A program made the position numbers and the translations under genes. The notes under the pieces are model-generated. The model made no database searches and was not told where the DNA came from. It saw only the letters and a list, made by a program, of their open reading frames with translations. DNA of 64,000 bases from Acidobacteriota bacterium. Lineage in GTDB: Bacteria; Acidobacteriota; Vicinamibacteria; Vicinamibacterales; UBA2999. The stretch spans positions 62,001 through 126,000 of the forward strand of contig CANKJK010000001.1 in NCBI GenBank assembly GCA_947482665.1, read 5' to 3'. Shown one piece after another: positions 8,105 through 13,921 of this stretch (position 1 is its first letter; every line of letters starts with the position of its first letter).

Positions 8105-9001
8105 ATGACCACAATGCGACGCGTCCTGTGCCCGGTGGATTTCTCCGACGGTTGCCGGCACGCCGTTGACTTGGCTCTCGCTCTGGCGCGAGGTAGCGCG
8201 GGGCAGCTCCGGGCGGTACATGTGCTCCAGCCCGTTCCGGCGCTCGTGCCCTTTACCGACCCGCTCTCGCATCCGCCAGGGCTCTGGGCGCCGGAGGATG
8301 TGGAGGCAGTCCGTAAGGACGTCTTGAGGTTTGTCGCCGGAGAAGGCGCGGGGAGCGGGGTGCCGGTCGAGGCCGTGTGTCTTGAGGGCAATCCAGCGCG
8401 TGAGATTCTGCGCGATGCCGAAGCGGTGTCGACGGACCTCATCGTGATGGGCACGCACGGTCGAACGGGTTTCACCCGCCTCCTGTTGGGGTCGGTGACG
8501 GAGAAAGTGTTGCGTCACGCCCCGTGTCCGGTGCTGACCGTGCCCCCGAGGGCGCCTGACTCGGTCCCTGTTGATCAGCGCGCCTTCACGCACATCGTGG
8601 CAGCGGTGGACTTCTCCGACAGTTCGCAGGCCGCGCTGAAGGAGGCGCTGGCTCTCGCACGGCAATATCAGGCAGAGCTCACAGTCGTGCACGTCGTGGA
8701 ACCCGTGCCGACGTATGCCGATTCCGGAATTCCGGGACTCGATGCCGACATTGAGCGCGAGGCCGCTCATGGCTACCTCAAGGGACTCCTGGAACGCGTG
8801 GCGCCGGACTTTCCGGCCAAGCAGGTCGTGCTCATCGGTCACGCGGCCAAAGGCGTGCTCCAGGTGGCGGCGGGCGCCCACGCGGATCTCATTGTGGCAG
8901 GGGTGCACGGACGCAATGCGATGGATTTGATGTTCTTCGGGTCGACGGCCAACCGCCTGGTGCGCGAGGCGGCCTGCCCGGTACTGACAGTCAGGACCTA
9001 G
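8105..9001 (+). CDS. tandem universal stress protein
   Basis: The 298-residue product has two complete Usp folds. Both carry nucleotide-binding signatures: GTHGRTGFTRLLLGSV in the first half and GVHGRNAMDLMFFGST in the second. Unlike the protein at 2051, both halves therefore look able to bind ATP. The ATG at 8105 has GGAGG seven bases upstream; a TTG two codons earlier is less likely. It is followed nine bases later by a CBS-domain gene, forming an operon behind a sigma-54 promoter. Tandem Usp plus CBS proteins also occur together in the DosR hypoxia regulon of mycobacteria, which is a useful but distant parallel. Confidence 0.92.
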   Translation: MTTMRRVLCPVDFSDGCRHAVDLALALARGSAGQLRAVHVLQPVPALVPFTDPLSHPPGLWAPEDVEAVRKDVLRFVAGEGAGSGVPVEAVCLEGNPAREILRDAEAVSTDLIVMGTHGRTGFTRLLLGSVTEKVLRHAPCPVLTVPPRAPDSVPVDQRAFTHIVAAVDFSDSSQAALKEALALARQYQAELTVVHVVEPVPTYADSGIPGLDADIEREAAHGYLKGLLERVAPDFPAKQVVLIGHAAKGVLQVAAGAHADLIVAGVHGRNAMDLMFFGSTANRLVREAACPVLTVRT

Positions 9002-9010
9002 GAGGGTGAT

Positions 9011-9511
9011 ATGCGCGTGCATGAACTGATGAGTGCTCCGGTCATCAGCGTCAGGCCGGACGACACGGCGTCGGCTGCATGGAACCGGATGCAGGCGCAC
9101 TCGGTGCGGCATCTGGTGGTCTTTGACGACGAGCATGCCTTGGCGGGTGTCGTGTCGGCAGGAGACCTCGGCGGGCGCTTCGGATCAACGCTGCGTGACG
9201 CTCGCGTGGTGTCCGATGTGATGAGCCGTCACGTCGTGCAGGTGGCACCGGCGGCGACAGTGCGTGAGGCGGCCAACCTGATGCGTGGGAACTTGGTGGA
9301 ATGTCTCCCGGTGGTCGAGGCTGGCAAGGTCGTTGGCATTGTCACGAGCCTGGACCTTCTCGTGCTCCTCGGACATGGTGCGGAGAAGCCCGTGGCAGTG
9401 GCGCCGAGACCGGGCAGGCAGGACAAGCCGAAGCGCGCCGCCAAGAAGGCGCCCTCGCGAGGTCTGCGGACCTCTGGCGGCGGTTCACTGACGGCGACGA
9501 GGCGAGGATAG
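9011..9511 (+). CDS. two-CBS-domain protein
   Basis: The 166-residue product has a CBS pair, with repeats starting MRVHELMSAPVISVRPDD and VSDVMSRHVVQVAPAA, each ending in GVVSAGDL- or GIVTSLDL-type strands. The last 45 residues form a basic, low-complexity tail rich in Lys, Arg and Pro that could bind nucleic acid or be disordered. CBS pairs bind adenosine nucleotides and sense energy charge. TAGGAGG directly upstream gives a strong RBS. It is the second gene of the usp operon. Confidence 0.9.
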   Translation: MRVHELMSAPVISVRPDDTASAAWNRMQAHSVRHLVVFDDEHALAGVVSAGDLGGRFGSTLRDARVVSDVMSRHVVQVAPAATVREAANLMRGNLVECLPVVEAGKVVGIVTSLDLLVLLGHGAEKPVAVAPRPGRQDKPKRAAKKAPSRGLRTSGGGSLTATRRG

Positions 9512-9549
9512 GGGACTTCGTCGCGCTGATGGGGGATTTTCAGGCCGTC

Positions 9550-9561
9550 AGGGAATTCTCC
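9550..9561. promoter_or_regulatory. possible enhancer (UAS) GGGAA element D
   Basis: AGGGAATTCTCC lies about 86 bases upstream of the transcript start predicted from the promoter at 9616. It has the GGGAA core and a C-rich right half shared by the other elements of the cluster. Confidence 0.38.
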
Positions 9562-9615
9562 GGGAGGAGTTGCGGGAGGAGGCGCCTGATTCGTTCCCCT
9601 GGAGTGATAAGGGCT

Positions 9616-9630
9616 TGGCATTTGAATTGC
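9616..9630 (+). promoter_or_regulatory. sigma-54 promoter of the cytochrome genes
   Basis: TGGCATTTGAATTGC has TGGCA at -24 and TTGC at -12 with exact spacing. It lies in the 185-base gap in front of the five-heme cytochrome gene and leaves a leader of roughly 55 bases. Confidence 0.75.
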
Positions 9631-9696
9631 GGACGAGTGAGGCGCGCACGTGTGCTGGGGCTTGGAGCTGACCACGGCCGCGCAGGGGGGTGAGTG

Positions 9697-10512
9697 ATGC
9701 GGAAGCGCGTTGTGATGGTCATGATGGCGGTGTTGATGGGTGCAGGTGCGACCGCCGCGATGGCACAGGGGAGTAAGTGCGCCGACTGCCACTTCGCCAA
9801 CCCGGACGCGCCGAGGCGTGGGCACATGAGCGACTGGGATCGCTCTGCGCATGGACGCCAGAACATTGGATGCGAGAAGTGTCATGGCGGCAACGCCACG
9901 AGCTTTGAGAAACTGGTGGCGCACAAGGGCATCCTCTCGCCAGGGGACCGCAAGAGTCCCGTCCATCGGGCTAACCTGCCGACCACCTGCGGGTCGTGTC
10001 ATGCGGGGCAGTTGATGGAGTTCCAGAAGACACGGCACTTCCAGTTGCTGAAGACTGACGATAAACGGGGGCCAACCTGTGCCACCTGTCACTCGGACGT
10101 GGGCGATACGCTGCTGTCCCCCAAGGCGCTGGAGTCGCAGTGCAATGCCTGCCACGGACCTGGCAAAGCCGCGCCAAGGCCGGAACGGGCCAAGAACGCC
10201 AGGGCCATGCTGGAGAGCGTGCGGGAAGCGCGGCAGTTGCTGAAGCAATCGCGGGACATGATCAAGCAGGTCAAGGACCCGCAGCGCAAGGCGAAGCTCA
10301 CGCAGGACGCCGAAATGGTGGCGCTGGAGCTGAAGTTTGCTGTGGAAGCCGGACACGCCTTTGTCTACGACGGTTTGCAGGACCGAGTGAGTCGCGCTCG
10401 AACGAAGCTCACCGCCCTGTTTGACAGCCTGACAAATCCCACCGCGGGCGGCGCCGTGAAGCCTGTGCGCGGTGTGCCCGCGCCCTGGACGGCGCAGGCG
10501 CAGCAGCGATAG
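9697..10512 (+). CDS. periplasmic five-heme cytochrome c
   Basis: The 271-residue product has a signal peptide ending near AMAQG and five CxxCH heme sites (CADCH, CEKCH, CGSCH, CATCH, CNACH), all within the first 155 or so residues. The C-terminal 110 residues carry no heme and are helical and charged, resembling a coiled coil. It should be a periplasmic electron carrier or reductase subunit. The ATG at 9697 is preferred; a GTG lies one codon earlier and a G-rich RBS upstream. It is the first gene after a sigma-54 promoter, and the maturation proteins for its hemes are encoded at 22304-29383. The fusion of a heme head to a long helical tail is not assigned to a named family. Confidence 0.85.
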   Translation: MRKRVVMVMMAVLMGAGATAAMAQGSKCADCHFANPDAPRRGHMSDWDRSAHGRQNIGCEKCHGGNATSFEKLVAHKGILSPGDRKSPVHRANLPTTCGSCHAGQLMEFQKTRHFQLLKTDDKRGPTCATCHSDVGDTLLSPKALESQCNACHGPGKAAPRPERAKNARAMLESVREARQLLKQSRDMIKQVKDPQRKAKLTQDAEMVALELKFAVEAGHAFVYDGLQDRVSRARTKLTALFDSLTNPTAGGAVKPVRGVPAPWTAQAQQR

Positions 10513-10533
10513 TTGAGGTCAAACCCGTAAGGG

Positions 10534-10561
10534 GACCGGGGCGTGGCAACATGCCCCGGTC
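10534..10561 (+). promoter_or_regulatory. strong intergenic RNA hairpin
   Basis: A perfect nine-base stem (GACCGGGGC with GCCCCGGTC) closes a ten-base loop between the two cytochrome genes. No U-run follows, so it is not a classical terminator. It could be a processing or stability element that sets the ratio of the two cytochromes. Confidence 0.5.
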
Positions 10562-10581
10562 GCACGTTCCGGAGGTGCCAG

Positions 10582-10986
10582 ATGCGAGCAGGAAGATGCG
10601 GTGCGCTGGCGGGGGCGGTTCTGATGGCGGCGACGTGCGCCGGTGCGCAGACATCCGCACTCAAGTCCATCATGCGCGAGAAGCTGTCGCACTCCCAGCA
10701 GTTACTGGACGCGGTCGTGACCAGTCGGTGGGCTCCGCTTGAAGAGCACGCCCTGGCGCTGAAGAAGGTGACCGAGCGCCCCGCGTGGATGGTGTTGCAG
10801 TCTTCAGAGTACGCGCGTGACACCACCCGGTTCGTTCGGGCCCTTGATGATCTGCTGGATGCGGCCCGCCGGAAGGATCTGGAACAGACGCCGACGGCGT
10901 ATAACGCGCTCACGCTCTCCTGTGTGCAGTGTCATCGCCATGTGGCTCGGATGCGCCTCGCCGGCGCGGTGGCCGCCCGGCCCTGA
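10582..10986 (+). CDS. cytochrome c'-like monoheme protein
   Basis: The 134-residue secreted protein has a signal peptide ending near CAGAQ and a single CVQCH heme site close to the C-terminus, after a mostly helical body. A C-terminal CxxCH behind helices is the layout of cytochrome c' and cytochrome c556 four-helix bundles. Those proteins bind NO or CO, or act as electron carriers. The start at 10582 was chosen for GGAGGT six bases upstream and because the signal peptide begins there. It is probably co-transcribed with the five-heme cytochrome. Confidence 0.75.
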   Translation: MRAGRCGALAGAVLMAATCAGAQTSALKSIMREKLSHSQQLLDAVVTSRWAPLEEHALALKKVTERPAWMVLQSSEYARDTTRFVRALDDLLDAARRKDLEQTPTAYNALTLSCVQCHRHVARMRLAGAVAARP

Positions 10987-11009
10987 GACGGTGCGTTCAG
11001 CGCCGGCGG

Positions 11010-11222
11010 TCAACGTAGGCGATGGACGGGAACAGGCTGAAGCTGGAACTGGTCTTCGACGTCGGCTTCCTCCGGAAAGAAGATCGCCAGGCACGGATCG
11101 CAGATTGTGTGCGTCTGCGGATGCTCTGCCAGCCCTGTCGGATGAGCGTCACGCTGTCCAAGTGACGCACCACACCACGCACAGATGCGAGCCAGGCACG
11201 GTCGACTCTGTTGAGTGATCAT
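11010..11222 (-). CDS. small zinc-ribbon protein
   Basis: The 70-residue product carries two Cys pairs, CAWC and CDPC, spaced about 26 residues apart in the pattern ICAWCG...THTICDPC. This is a widespread small zinc-ribbon layout in Proteobacteria and Acidobacteria. Such proteins have no established function. It is convergent with the cytochrome c' gene, 23 bases away. No RBS is evident before the ATG at 11222. A sigma-54-like element (11236-11250) lies so close that the transcript would have almost no leader. Confidence 0.6.
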   Translation of the reverse strand: MITQQSRPCLARICAWCGASLGQRDAHPTGLAEHPQTHTICDPCLAIFFPEEADVEDQFQLQPVPVHRLR

Positions 11223-11235
11223 GCCGGGTGTTACA

Positions 11236-11250
11236 GCACGGCGTGTGCCA
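11236..11250 (-). promoter_or_regulatory. weak sigma-54-like element
   Basis: On the minus strand TGGCACACGCCGTGC has a perfect -24 TGGCAC, but the -12 block is GTGC. Spacing is exact. The predicted start would fall only about three bases before the ATG at 11222, which lowers confidence. Confidence 0.3.
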
Positions 11251-11385
11251 GCCCCGAGTGGTCCTCACGACGTCCCCTCTGTCCTATCTTGCCGCTTGCC
11301 GGCTCTTGCCACCGATAAGGCCGCTTCACCCGGCGCACCGAAACTGTCCGGTCGCCTTGCAGGAACGTCCTGTCATCCATTAGAG

Positions 11386-11400
11386 GCGGGGAATTTCCGC
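11386..11400. promoter_or_regulatory. possible enhancer (UAS) GGGAA element E
   Basis: GCGGGGAATTTCCGC is a near-perfect inverted repeat centred on AATT, about 126 bases upstream of the start predicted from the sigma-54 promoter at 11493. The gap from 11251 to 11385 shows nothing else recognisable. Confidence 0.42.
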
Positions 11401-11492
11401 GGCGTGCGGAGAACCTCATGGTTCAGGTAGGGGTGGGCTGAGGGTCATTGGCGTTTTCGCCGCCAGACACACTGACACCCTGTCGGCCGGGT

Positions 11493-11507
11493 TGGTCACG
11501 AGATTGC
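11493..11507 (+). promoter_or_regulatory. sigma-54 promoter of the DUF2892-tonB genes
   Basis: TGGTCACGAGATTGC has TGG and TTGC (then A) with exact GG-N10-GC spacing. AGGAGG and the ATG at 11532 follow. Confidence 0.65.
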
Positions 11508-11531
11508 ACTAGGGGCCGCCAGGAGGTTGCG

Positions 11532-11771
11532 ATGCAGTTCCTGCAATGGCCCAAGACGGTGCCCGGGCGGTTCGCTCGCGTCCTGCTGGGCGTGACCCTG
11601 CTCTGGATGGGTCATCGTGAACAGACGGTCAACGGGTTGCTGCTGATGATGCTGGGTCTGGTGCCGCTGTGCACCGCGCTCGCCAACATCTGCCTCTTGG
11701 ACGATGTGACCACCACGGTTGACGTCTACTTCCGGCCGCACCGGGAACACCTCCCGCGGCCGCGCACATAG
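11532..11771 (+). CDS. DUF2892-type small membrane protein
   Basis: The 79-residue product has two hydrophobic helices (about 13-30 and 35-52). The second contains GLVPLCTALANICLL, which matches the conserved GLVPLxTGLxxxCPLY block of the DUF2892 / YgaP-type membrane domain. In YgaP this domain anchors a rhodanese; here it stands alone. AGGAGG precedes the ATG at 11532. It is the first gene behind the promoter at 11493 and is followed nine bases later by the TonB gene. Confidence 0.75.
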   Translation: MQFLQWPKTVPGRFARVLLGVTLLWMGHREQTVNGLLLMMLGLVPLCTALANICLLDDVTTTVDVYFRPHREHLPRPRT

Positions 11772-11780
11772 GAGGGCGCC

Positions 11781-12542
11781 ATGTTTGAGGTGTATGTCAA
11801 CGGATTTCGCGGCACTCCACATCGGGAGTCTGTGCCGCTCGTCCTTTCATCCCTCGTGCATGGAGCCGGTCTGGCCGCACTCATAGTCGGGCCGCTGCTA
11901 TTTGCCACCAGCCAGGTGCCCGACGCGCCGTCCATAATGGCGTTTGTGGTGCCGAAGCCGGCGGCCGCGCCACCTCCGCCGCCCCCTCCTCCGGCGCCGG
12001 CCTCGGCACAGGCACAGGCGACGAAGCCCGTGGTCACCTCCAACCCAAACGCCGCGCCCATCGATGCGCCGGCCGAAATCACACCGGAGCCTCCGGCGCC
12101 TGCGGGCGCGGATGCCGGAATGCCGGGTGGCGTTGAGGGCGGTGTGGCTGGTGGCGTTCTGGGAGGAGTCGTGGGTGGGATTCCAACCGCCGCTCCGCCG
12201 CCCCCACCGCCCCCGCCGGCGCCACCTGCCCCTGTCGCGGCCAAGGGGCCAGTTCGCGTGGGGGGGGACCTTCAGACACCGGCGCTCCTGAAGCGGGTCG
12301 GCCCGGAATACCCGGAACTGGCCGTGCGAGCGCAACTGGAAGGCGTGGTGATTCTTGAGGCCATCGTGGATCAACAAGGGCGCGTGGAGGATGTGCAAGT
12401 GCTTCGCTCCATCCCCCTGCTGGACAATGCGGCCAAGGCGGCCGTGCGGCAATGGCAATACTCGCCACTACTGCTCAACGGAAAGGCAGAGCGTTTCATC
12501 GTGACGGTGACGGTCAGCTTTAAACTAAAGAGACAGAGTTGA
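11781..12542 (+). CDS. TonB-family energy transducer
   Basis: The 253-residue product has one N-terminal membrane helix (about 22-42). A long linker contains two runs of eight prolines flanking a Gly-Gly-Val repeat block (about 113-135). The C-terminal TonB domain (about 170-250) contains YPELAVRAQLEGVVIL and AVRQWQYSPLLLNG. It spans the periplasm to transmit proton-motive force to outer-membrane receptors. AGGAGG lies just upstream. Partner exbB/exbD genes are not in the window. Placement inside a cytochrome cluster behind a sigma-54 promoter suggests energised uptake that is needed when the cytochromes are made, for example of metals or heme; that is inference. Confidence 0.9.
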   Translation: MFEVYVNGFRGTPHRESVPLVLSSLVHGAGLAALIVGPLLFATSQVPDAPSIMAFVVPKPAAAPPPPPPPPAPASAQAQATKPVVTSNPNAAPIDAPAEITPEPPAPAGADAGMPGGVEGGVAGGVLGGVVGGIPTAAPPPPPPPPAPPAPVAAKGPVRVGGDLQTPALLKRVGPEYPELAVRAQLEGVVILEAIVDQQGRVEDVQVLRSIPLLDNAAKAAVRQWQYSPLLLNGKAERFIVTVTVSFKLKRQS

Positions 12543-12633
12543 TACTGTGTCCGTGCCTGCTGAAACACATGGCCGGGTGGTCGCAGCGTCATGGTGGCGC
12601 AACGTTGGCAGGCGGTCCTGAATGGGAGAGTTC

Positions 12634-12969
12634 ATGCGGAGAATCGTGATGAGTGGGGTGCTGGCCGGGGTGCTGGCCCTGGCGGTGAGTGCCGGAGCAG
12701 AGACGCCCGCCGAAAAAGGCGCGGCCGTGTTCGGCAGTCAGAAGTGTTCGATGTGCCATTCCGTCGCTGGAAAGGGAAATCCGAAGGGCGTGCTGGACGG
12801 CGTGGGTGGGAAGCTCAAGGCTGAAGAGATCCGTCAGTGGATTCTTGATGCGCCAGCGATGGCGGCCAAGACCGGCGCAGTGCGGAAGCCCGCCATGAAG
12901 TCCTACGCGTCGCTCGCCAAGGATGATGTCGAGGGTCTGGTTGCGTATCTCTCCACGCTCAAGAAGTAG
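12634..12969 (+). CDS. small class I cytochrome c
   Basis: The 111-residue secreted protein has a signal peptide ending near AGAET, a single CSMCH site, and the probable distal Met ligand in KPAMKSY near the C-terminus. This is the standard layout of diffusible class I cytochromes. GGGAG lies five bases before the ATG at 12634. It probably shuttles electrons in the periplasm between the cytochrome b/Rieske module downstream and the decaheme conduit next door. Only weak sigma-54-like matches lie upstream, so it may be read from the tonB transcript or from its own promoter. Confidence 0.88.
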   Translation: MRRIVMSGVLAGVLALAVSAGAETPAEKGAAVFGSQKCSMCHSVAGKGNPKGVLDGVGGKLKAEEIRQWILDAPAMAAKTGAVRKPAMKSYASLAKDDVEGLVAYLSTLKK

Positions 12970-12982
12970 TCGGGAGGCTGGT

Positions 12983-13912
12983 ATGCGGCGTGTTCTATGG
13001 GTGGTCGGCTCGGTTGCGCTGGTGCTCTTGGTTGCACATCCCGTAGCCGCGGGGGCGAGGCAGGCTGCGGCCCGCCCAGTGGCTGCGGCGGCGGTGGGCG
13101 CTGGGGATTTCGCAGGACAGGCGACCTGTCTGACCTGCCACGGAGAGAAGGACTACAAGGGCACACTGCACGGGATCTCGTCCCGTCCCGGCACTCCCGC
13201 GGCGACGCATGGATGCGAGAGCTGCCATGGCCCCGGGAAGGCGCACGCGGAATCCGGCGACGCCACCCTGATCAAGAATCCGCTCAAGCTGACACGCCAG
13301 CAGAGCAGCGAAATCTGCACGGCCTGTCATAAGCGGGGGACCCACGCGCTCTGGACTGGAAGCCCTCACGATCAGCGCAATGTCGGCTGTATCGGGTGCC
13401 ACAGCGTGCACACGCCCAAAGGTCCTGCGCAGATCAAGACGGCAAGCCAAAAGGAGCTGTGCGCCACCTGTCACAAGCCCGTGGTGAACCGGCTGCATCG
13501 CTTCAGTCACATGCCGGTGCGCGAAGGCAAGGTCGAGTGTTCGTCGTGTCACAACCCCCATGGGTCGACGAATACCGCGCTGCTCAAGGCCGGCACCACC
13601 GTGGATGAGTCCTGCACCAGCTGCCACGCCGAGAAGCGTGGACCGTACCTCTGGGAACATGCCCCGGTGGCCAATGCCTGTGTCACCTGTCATGACCCTC
13701 ATGGGTCGAACAATGAACGGATGCTGGTCTCGAAGGTGCCGTTCCTGTGTCAGCGGTGCCACGTGACCTCGCGGCATCCCCCGACCGCGTATGACGGATT
13801 CGTGCGCAACAACTCAACGAACGCCAACAAGATTATCGGGCGCGGCTGCGTGGTGTGCCACGCACAGATTCATGGGTCGAACGCGCCCTCGGGCAAGTCG
13901 TTCCTCAGGTAG
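12983..13912 (+). CDS. decaheme cytochrome c, MtrA/DmsE/PioA type
   Basis: The 309-residue product has a signal peptide and ten CxxCH sites in order: CLTCH, CESCH, CTACH, CIGCH, CATCH, CSSCH, CTSCH, CVTCH, CQRCH, CVVCH. Ten hemes in about 310 residues is the mark of MtrA, DmsE and PioA. The adjacent gene encodes the matching MtrB-type barrel, inside which MtrA-type wires sit. The ATG at 12983 has GGGAGG upstream. It is expected to pass electrons across the outer membrane, outward to metals or other acceptors, or inward from a donor. Direction cannot be read from sequence. Confidence 0.92.
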   Translation: MRRVLWVVGSVALVLLVAHPVAAGARQAAARPVAAAAVGAGDFAGQATCLTCHGEKDYKGTLHGISSRPGTPAATHGCESCHGPGKAHAESGDATLIKNPLKLTRQQSSEICTACHKRGTHALWTGSPHDQRNVGCIGCHSVHTPKGPAQIKTASQKELCATCHKPVVNRLHRFSHMPVREGKVECSSCHNPHGSTNTALLKAGTTVDESCTSCHAEKRGPYLWEHAPVANACVTCHDPHGSNNERMLVSKVPFLCQRCHVTSRHPPTAYDGFVRNNSTNANKIIGRGCVVCHAQIHGSNAPSGKSFLR

Positions 13913-13921
13913 GGGATACAC

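Noticed and set aside
11231-11419. Minus-strand 62-codon frame in the gap before the DUF2892 gene
   Set aside because: It covers the proposed regulatory elements, has no RBS and no recognisable domain.
12570-12584. TGGCCGGGTGGTCGC as a sigma-54 promoter of the small cytochrome gene
   Set aside because: Spacing fits but both blocks are weak (no CAC at -24, TCGC at -12). A second weak match (TGG-N8-TGGC) lies nearby. In 66% GC such sites are expected by chance.
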